Below, one piece after another: positions 49,158-53,773 of a stretch of 53,773 nt of DNA. The DNA lies in assembly GCF_936928535.1 (NCBI RefSeq), contig NZ_CAKZHY010000019.1:1-53773 (forward strand). Reading direction: 5' to 3'. Made by a program: the position numbers and the translations under genes. Every line of letters starts with the position of its first letter. The stretch's first letter is position 1. Under the pieces are notes generated by a model. That model was not told the origin of the DNA, did not search any database, and saw only the letters and a program-made list of their open reading frames with translations. This stretch comes from an uncultured Bradyrhizobium sp. (GTDB lineage: Bacteria > Pseudomonadota > Alphaproteobacteria > Rhizobiales > Xanthobacteraceae).

Positions 49158-49177
49158 GGGTTTTCTCCAATTTCTGC

Positions 49178-49286
49178 CGTCACTGCGAGGAGCGAAGCAT
49201 CCCTGCCGCCGTTCCGGGGCGATGCGAAGCATCGAACCCGGAACCTCGAGATTCCGGGTTCGCCTCTTCGAGGCGCCCCGGAATGA
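49178..49286. repeat. Palindromic repeat inside the kdp operon
   Basis: CGAACCCGGAA (49233-49243) and TTCCGGGTTCG (49252-49262) are perfect 11-bp arms; GTTCCGGGGCG (49211-49221) pairs with CGCCCCGGAA (49274-49283) outside them, and CGTCACTGCGAGG begins the unit. It lies between kdpB and kdpC, so it should be transcribed with them. Confidence 0.8.
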
Positions 49287-49315
49287 CGGAGAGAATTGCT
49301 GTCCGCATGACCGCG

Positions 49316-51430
49316 TTAAGCCAAATGCAAGGCCACAACCACGAGGTCGATCGCCTTGATGCCGATGAAGGGAATGACGATGCCGCCGAGGCCGTAGATC
49401 AAGAGGTTGCGCCGCAGCAGCGCCCCGGCACCGACCGCGCGATAGGCGACGCCCTTCAGCGCCAGCGGGATCAGGCCGATGATGACGAGCGCGTTGAAGA
49501 TGATCGCCGACAGGATGGCGCTCTGCGGGCTCGACAGGTTCATGACGTTGATCACGTTGAGCTGTGGGTAGAACGCCAGGAACATCGCCGGGATGATCGC
49601 AAAGTATTTTGCGACGTCGTTGGCGATCGAGAAGGTCGTCAGCGCGCCGCGCGTCATCAACAGCTGCTTGCCGATCTCGACCACCTCGATCAGCTTGGTC
49701 GGGTTGGAATCGAGGTCGACCATGTTGCCGGCCTCACGGGCGGCCTGGGTGCCGGTGTTCATGGCGACGCCGACGTCGGCCTGGGCGAGCGCCGGTGCGT
49801 CGTTGGTGCCGTCACCACACATGGCGACCAGCTTGCCCTTGGCCTGCTCGTCGCGGATCAGCTTGAGCTTGTCCTCGGGCGTTGCCTGCGCCAGGAAGTC
49901 ATCGACGCCCGCTTCCGCAGCGATCGCGGCCGCCGTCATCGGGTTGTCGCCAGTGATCATGATGGTGCGGATGCCCATGCGGCGCAGCTCGGCAAAGCGC
50001 TCACGGATGCCGCCTTTGACGATGTCCTTGAGCTGAATGACGCCGAGCAGACGGCCGTCCTTGGCGACCGCAAGCGGCGTGCCACCGGCCTTGGCGATCT
50101 CGTCGGAAATCGACTGAATTTCCCGAGCGGTCTCGGAGCTCGGTGAAGGCTGAATGGCGCGGACGGCATTGCCGGAGGCAACGGCCTGTGCAGTCCCTCC
50201 GCCGATGTAATTGAGGATCGCGTCGACGGCGCCCTTGCGCACCGACGAGCCGCCGGCGTCGACGCCGCTCATGCGCGTCTGTGCCGTGAACGGAACGAAG
50301 GTGGCGCCGAGCTCGGCCATGTCGCGGCCGCGGATGCCGTACTTTTCCTTGGCAAGCACGACGATGGAGCGGCCCTCCGGTGTCTCGTCGGCGAGCGAGG
50401 CAAGCTGGGCGGCATCCGCGAGCTCCTGCTCGGTCACGCCGCGAACGGGACGGAACGACGTCGCCTGGCGGTTGCCGAGGGTGATGGTGCCGGTCTTGTC
50501 GAGCAATAGCGTATCGACGTCGCCGGCGGCCTCGACCGCGCGACCGGACATCGCGAGCACGTTGAAGCGCACCAGGCGGTCCATGCCGGCGATGCCGATC
50601 GCCGACAGCAAAGCGCCGATCGTGGTCGGAATCAGCGTCACGAACAATGCGACCAGCACGATCACCGAGATCGAGCCGCCCGCATAGGCGGCGTAGCTCG
50701 GAATCGTGACAGTGGCGAACACGAAGATGATGGTGAGACCGGCGAGCAGGATGTTGAGTGCAATCTCGTTCGGCGTCTTGGCTCGCTCGGCGCCCTCGAC
50801 CAGCTTGATCATGCGATCGATGAAGGTCGAGCCTTGTGCCGCCGTGATGCGGACGCGGATCCAGTCGGACAGCACCTGTGTGCCGCCCGTGACCGCCGAG
50901 CGATCGCCGCCGGACTCGCGAATGACAGGCGCGGACTCGCCGGTGATGGCGGCCTCGTTGACGGAGGCAACGCCCTCGATCACCTCGCCGTCGGACGGGA
51001 TCGTGTCTCCCGCCTCGACCAGCACGATGTCACCGACCTTGAGGCTCGTGCCCGGCACCAGCTTGAACTCCCGGCCCGCGCCGCTCAGGAGCTTCGCCTG
51101 GCTTTCGGTGCGGGTCTTGCGCAGCGATTCCGCCTGCGCCTTGCCGCGCCCCTCGGCCACCGCCTCGGCGAAGTTGGCGAACAGCACCGTGAACCAGAGC
51201 CAGAGGATGATCTGGAACGTGAAGCCGAGATGCTCGCCACCGGTGACGAGGTCACGCAGGAAGATCGCCGTGGTGAGCGAGGCCACGACCTCGACCACGA
51301 ACATGACGGGGTTTTTCACCATCAGCCGCGGATCGAGCTTGGCGAAGGAGGCGCGGATCGCTGGCAGCACGATCTTCGGATCGAGCATTGCCGACATCGG
51401 CGCGCGCTTTTGCAGTTTCATCGTATCCAT
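49316..51430 (-). CDS. kdpB: Potassium-transporting ATPase subunit B
   Basis: A 704-residue P-type ATPase that drives K+ import through KdpA. The phosphorylation site is DKTGT (Asp near residue 308), with TGES in [16 protein letters not shown], and [16 protein letters not shown] in the hinge. ATG 51430 follows GGAG; the frame is open to 51448. It begins 19 bp after kdpA. Length and motifs are typical. Confidence 0.96.
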   Translation of the reverse strand: MDTMKLQKRAPMSAMLDPKIVLPAIRASFAKLDPRLMVKNPVMFVVEVVASLTTAIFLRDLVTGGEHLGFTFQIILWLWFTVLFANFAEAVAEGRGKAQAESLRKTRTESQAKLLSGAGREFKLVPGTSLKVGDIVLVEAGDTIPSDGEVIEGVASVNEAAITGESAPVIRESGGDRSAVTGGTQVLSDWIRVRITAAQGSTFIDRMIKLVEGAERAKTPNEIALNILLAGLTIIFVFATVTIPSYAAYAGGSISVIVLVALFVTLIPTTIGALLSAIGIAGMDRLVRFNVLAMSGRAVEAAGDVDTLLLDKTGTITLGNRQATSFRPVRGVTEQELADAAQLASLADETPEGRSIVVLAKEKYGIRGRDMAELGATFVPFTAQTRMSGVDAGGSSVRKGAVDAILNYIGGGTAQAVASGNAVRAIQPSPSSETAREIQSISDEIAKAGGTPLAVAKDGRLLGVIQLKDIVKGGIRERFAELRRMGIRTIMITGDNPMTAAAIAAEAGVDDFLAQATPEDKLKLIRDEQAKGKLVAMCGDGTNDAPALAQADVGVAMNTGTQAAREAGNMVDLDSNPTKLIEVVEIGKQLLMTRGALTTFSIANDVAKYFAIIPAMFLAFYPQLNVINVMNLSSPQSAILSAIIFNALVIIGLIPLALKGVAYRAVGAGALLRRNLLIYGLGGIVIPFIGIKAIDLVVVALHLA

Positions 51431-51449
51431 GGAGGTCACTCCAGACAAA

Positions 51450-53153
51450 TCAGAAGAGGTTGCCGGCGTTCATCGCGAGGTGCTCGACGATCGGGCCAAG
51501 CGCGAGTGCCGGGAAGAAGGTCAGGCCGCCCATGATCAGGATGACGCCGACGACAAGGCCGACGAACAGCCCACCCGTGGTCGGGAACGTGCCCGTCGAC
51601 GGCGGGATCGATTTCTTGCCCGCAAGCGAACCAGCGATCGCCATGGCCGGAACGATCATGAAGAAGCGGCCAACGAACATCGCGCAAGCGAGCGTGAGGT
51701 TGTAGAAGAAGGTGTTGCCGGTGAGGCCGGCGAAAGCCGAGCCGTTGTTGCCGGTTCCCGAGGTGTAGGCGTACAGCACCTCGGTGAAGCCGTGCGGGCC
51801 GGCATTGGCCATGGAGGCAACCGCCGCTGGATAGACCACGCCGACGGCGGTCCAGCCGAGGATCATCAGCGGCAGCACCAGGATGGCCAGCATCGCCATC
51901 TTGACCTCGCGCGCCTCGATCTTCTTGCCGACATATTCGGGCGTGCGGCCGACCATCAGGCCGGCGACGAAGATCGCCAGGATGACGAACAGCAGCATGC
52001 CGTACATGCCGGCGCCGACGCCGCCGACGACGATTTCGCCGAGTTCGATGTTGATCAGCGGGATCATGCCGCCGAGCGCGGTGAAGCTGTCATGCATGGC
52101 ATTGACCGCGCCGCAGGAGGCGGCCGTGGTGATCACGGCGAACAGCGCGGAGGCAACGACGCCGAAGCGGACTTCCTTGCCCTCCATGTTGCCGCCGGTC
52201 AGGCCGAGTGCCTGGAGCATCGAGGTGCCATGGGCCTCCGCCCAATAGGTGACAGTGACGCCTGCAATGAACAGCACGCCCATCACGGACAGGATCGCCC
52301 AACCCTGGCGCTGGTTGCCGACCATGCGGCCGAACACGTTGGTCAGCGCAGCGCCGAGCGCAAAGATCGACAGCATCTGCACGAAGTTCGAAAGCGCGGT
52401 CGGGTTCTCGAACGGGTGCGCGGCATTGGCGTTGAAGAAGCCGCCGCCATTGGTCCCTAACATCTTGATCGCGACCTGCGAGGCGACCGGCCCGACCGCG
52501 ATGGTCTGCTTGGCCCCCTCGAGCGTCGTAGCCTCGACATAGTCGCCGAGGGTCTGCGGCATGCCCTGCCAGACCAGGAACAGCGAATAGACGACGCAGA
52601 TCGGCAGCAGCACATAGAGCGTGCAGCGGGTGACATCGACCCAGAAATTTCCAACCGTGCGCATCGAGGCGCGCGAAAAGCCGCGGATCAGCGCCACGGC
52701 GAGCGCAATGCCGGTCGCAGCCGACAGGAAGTTCTGGTGCGTCAGGCCAAGCATCTGCACCAGATAGGACAGCGTGCTCTCGCCACCGTAGTTCTGCCAG
52801 TTGGTGTTGGTGATGAATGAGACCGCGGTATTGAAGGACAGATCCTCGGCAACCGCGCCCTGCGCGGCCGGATTGAAAGGCAGCACGGCCTGCAAGCGCA
52901 TCACGCCGTAGATGACCAGGAAGCCGCCGACGTGGAACAGCAGCATGGCGACCGTGTAGGTCAGCCAATGCTGCTCGCGCTTCTCGTCGACGCCAGATAC
53001 CCAGTAGATGCCCGCCTCGATCGGGCGCAGCACCGGCGACAGGAGCGTCTTCTCGCCGTTGAACACGCGCGTCATGTACCAGCCGAGCGGCTTTGTGAGC
53101 GCGACGATGATGACGCAGAAAAGAATGATCTGGAGCCAACCGATCACAGTCAT
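51450..53153 (-). CDS. kdpA: Potassium-transporting ATPase subunit A
   Basis: A 567-residue membrane protein, the K+-selective channel-like subunit. Ten predicted membrane helices; the four selectivity loops include [34 protein letters not shown] and [13 protein letters not shown]. The ribosome site AAGGGG lies in the last codons of the small ORF just upstream (53158-53262). Confidence 0.95.
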   Translation of the reverse strand: MTVIGWLQIILFCVIIVALTKPLGWYMTRVFNGEKTLLSPVLRPIEAGIYWVSGVDEKREQHWLTYTVAMLLFHVGGFLVIYGVMRLQAVLPFNPAAQGAVAEDLSFNTAVSFITNTNWQNYGGESTLSYLVQMLGLTHQNFLSAATGIALAVALIRGFSRASMRTVGNFWVDVTRCTLYVLLPICVVYSLFLVWQGMPQTLGDYVEATTLEGAKQTIAVGPVASQVAIKMLGTNGGGFFNANAAHPFENPTALSNFVQMLSIFALGAALTNVFGRMVGNQRQGWAILSVMGVLFIAGVTVTYWAEAHGTSMLQALGLTGGNMEGKEVRFGVVASALFAVITTAASCGAVNAMHDSFTALGGMIPLINIELGEIVVGGVGAGMYGMLLFVILAIFVAGLMVGRTPEYVGKKIEAREVKMAMLAILVLPLMILGWTAVGVVYPAAVASMANAGPHGFTEVLYAYTSGTGNNGSAFAGLTGNTFFYNLTLACAMFVGRFFMIVPAMAIAGSLAGKKSIPPSTGTFPTTGGLFVGLVVGVILIMGGLTFFPALALGPIVEHLAMNAGNLF

Positions 53154-53157
53154 GGCA

Positions 53158-53262
53158 TTACCCCTTCAGGCTTGGTGCCCGGCGCAGCAGCGGCAGGAAC
53201 ACCACAAGCAGGCAGCCGACGAGCAGAGCGTCGGCCAGCAGCAATTCGACAAGCAGCAGCAC
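53158..53262 (-). CDS. Putative 34-residue membrane peptide between kdpF and kdpA
   Basis: A short ORF starting with GTG 3 bp after the kdpF stop and ending 4 bp before the kdpA ATG. The product has one very Leu/Val-rich hydrophobic helix (starting [16 protein letters not shown]) and a basic tail RRAPSLKG, as expected of a single-pass small membrane protein. It is too short for routine gene finding. The tight packing supports translation; conservation is not known to me. Confidence 0.5.
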   Translation of the reverse strand: MLLLVELLLADALLVGCLLVVFLPLLRRAPSLKG

Positions 53263-53265
53263 GGC

Positions 53266-53355
53266 TCAGAACCGTTCCGGCCGCAGCAGCGCATAAGTGA
53301 GGTAGATCAGGAGGCCGAACGAGACGGCGCCGGCGAGCGCATAATCAAAGATCAT
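53266..53355 (-). CDS. kdpF: KdpF small membrane subunit
   Basis: A 29-residue single-helix peptide starting MIFDYALAGAVSFGLLIYL and ending YALLRPERF, the usual KdpF C-terminal signature. KdpF stabilises the Kdp complex as a lipid-like subunit. The frame is open much further upstream, but the true start is at ATG 53355. Lies between two other mini-ORFs. Confidence 0.9.
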   Translation of the reverse strand: MIFDYALAGAVSFGLLIYLTYALLRPERF

Positions 53356-53366
53356 GGTCCGCTCCG

Positions 53367-53450
53367 TTACAGCCGTTCGCAGGCGTAGGTGTAGCCGATC
53401 GCAAGGGCGAAGAAGCCGAAGCCCAGCGCCAGCATGAGAATATCCATCAT
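53367..53450 (-). CDS. Putative 27-residue membrane peptide upstream of kdpF
   Basis: A short ORF with an AGGAG ribosome site seven bases before its ATG at 53450 (or a second ATG at 53447). The product is one hydrophobic helix (LALGFGFFALAIG) ending GYTYACERL. It ends 11 bp before kdpF. It is probably the first gene of the operon. Relatives may exist upstream of kdpF in other proteobacteria, but I cannot verify this. Confidence 0.6.
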   Translation of the reverse strand: MMDILMLALGFGFFALAIGYTYACERL

Positions 53451-53610
53451 GGGGATGCTCCTCGTTGCACCAAGTCCTGGCACAACTATTCCGTAGTTTT
53501 GGACGAGCGTCTTGCGGTGGATCAAAAGTGATCCACGTAGCGCCGACCGGGATTTTCACACCGGGGAAGTGCCATCGCCGCCATAGGTTTTCGAGACGAG
53601 GGCTATGGCG
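53451..53610 (-). promoter_or_regulatory. kdp upstream region with two inverted repeats
   Basis: No gene is seen in 53451-53773 (323 bp). GTGGATCA-AAAG-TGATCCAC (53517-53536) is a perfect 8-bp inverted repeat about 70-85 bp before the first small ORF. CGCCATAG (53579-53586) pairs with CTATGGCG (53603-53610). A KdpE site is expected here, but neither repeat resembles the E. coli site clearly, and I could not place -35/-10 boxes. Confidence 0.45.
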
Positions 53611-53700
53611 AAGTTATAGGAATCTCATAAAGACCGGGGGCACTCGCGGGCGATGCTCCGGTCACTCGAGCCTTCGCCAAACGTCTCCCTGTGGTGATGG

Positions 53701-53741
53701 GTCCCGGATCGGCGCGCGCTTAGGGCGCGCTTGTCCGGGAC
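53701..53741. repeat. Palindromic repeat at the right end
   Basis: Arms GTCCCGGA (53701-53708) and TCCGGGAC (53734-53741), with GCGCGC inside on both sides. It resembles a dispersed Bradyrhizobium repeat. Confidence 0.7.
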
Positions 53742-53773
53742 GACGGCGGAGGTTGTGGCGACGGTATCAAGCG

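Noticed and set aside
53580..53640. A classical KdpE binding site
   Set aside because: AT-rich words such as CTTTATGAGATTCCTATAAC are present on the minus strand but do not fit the E. coli TTTATA/TTTACA pattern well enough.

Overview
The window looks like chromosomal DNA from a Bradyrhizobium-type alphaproteobacterium. The GC content is high, the central metabolism is typical of the group (fused Tal-Pgi, NHEJ Ku/LigD, Kdp), and the gaps carry several families of short palindromic repeats of the kind I associate with Bradyrhizobium and related Rhizobiales. No rRNA, tRNA, CRISPR array or complete insertion sequence was seen; one possible transposon-end motif lies at the left edge. Genus is inferred from gene style only.

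Layout. (1) 346-5184: a three-gene redox module, an iron-sulfur flavoprotein plus KorA and KorB of a 2-oxoacid:ferredoxin oxidoreductase. (2) 5250-8706: small accessory genes, including a membrane protein, an exported protein, an exported DsrE-like protein and an ArsR-AHSA1-small membrane protein-DUF1801 operon with a twin operator. (3) 8885-13660 (minus): the stress operon prkA-yeaH-spoVR, preceded by a strong match to an EcfG (general stress sigma factor) promoter. (4) 13961-14614 (minus): a paralogue of the membrane protein at 5250. (5) 14939-22431: tal-pgi, gnd, zwf, pgl, gntK and a HAD phosphatase, i.e. the oxidative pentose phosphate route. (6) 22473-40511: a large alpha-glucan/trehalose block, with malQ and a GH15 enzyme on the minus strand and glgE-like, treS-pep2, glgB, glgX, treZ and treY on the plus strand. 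(7) 40515-41179: a polyhydroxyalkanoate-system protein and a DUF3309 peptide. (8) 41308-44974: divergent ligD and ku. (9) 45103-53450 (minus): kdp, with two very short membrane-protein ORFs around kdpF, then kdpA, B, C, D, E.

The genes share a stress theme: trehalose and glycogen turnover, NADPH supply, double-strand break repair, high-affinity potassium uptake and the PrkA stress kinase. Five sites with GGAAC-N16/17-NGTT lie upstream of prkA, malQ, the DUF3309 gene, ku and ligD, suggesting a shared general stress regulon.

The most striking observation is that the GlgE-like protein keeps the catalytic Asp but has lost the Arg before it, the acid/base Glu (now Lys) and the maltose-1-phosphate binding loop, while the maltokinase half of TreS-Pep2 also has altered signature residues. 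The trehalose-to-glycogen GlgE route may therefore be inactive or repurposed here. The second is the pair of overlooked mini-ORFs in the kdp operon.
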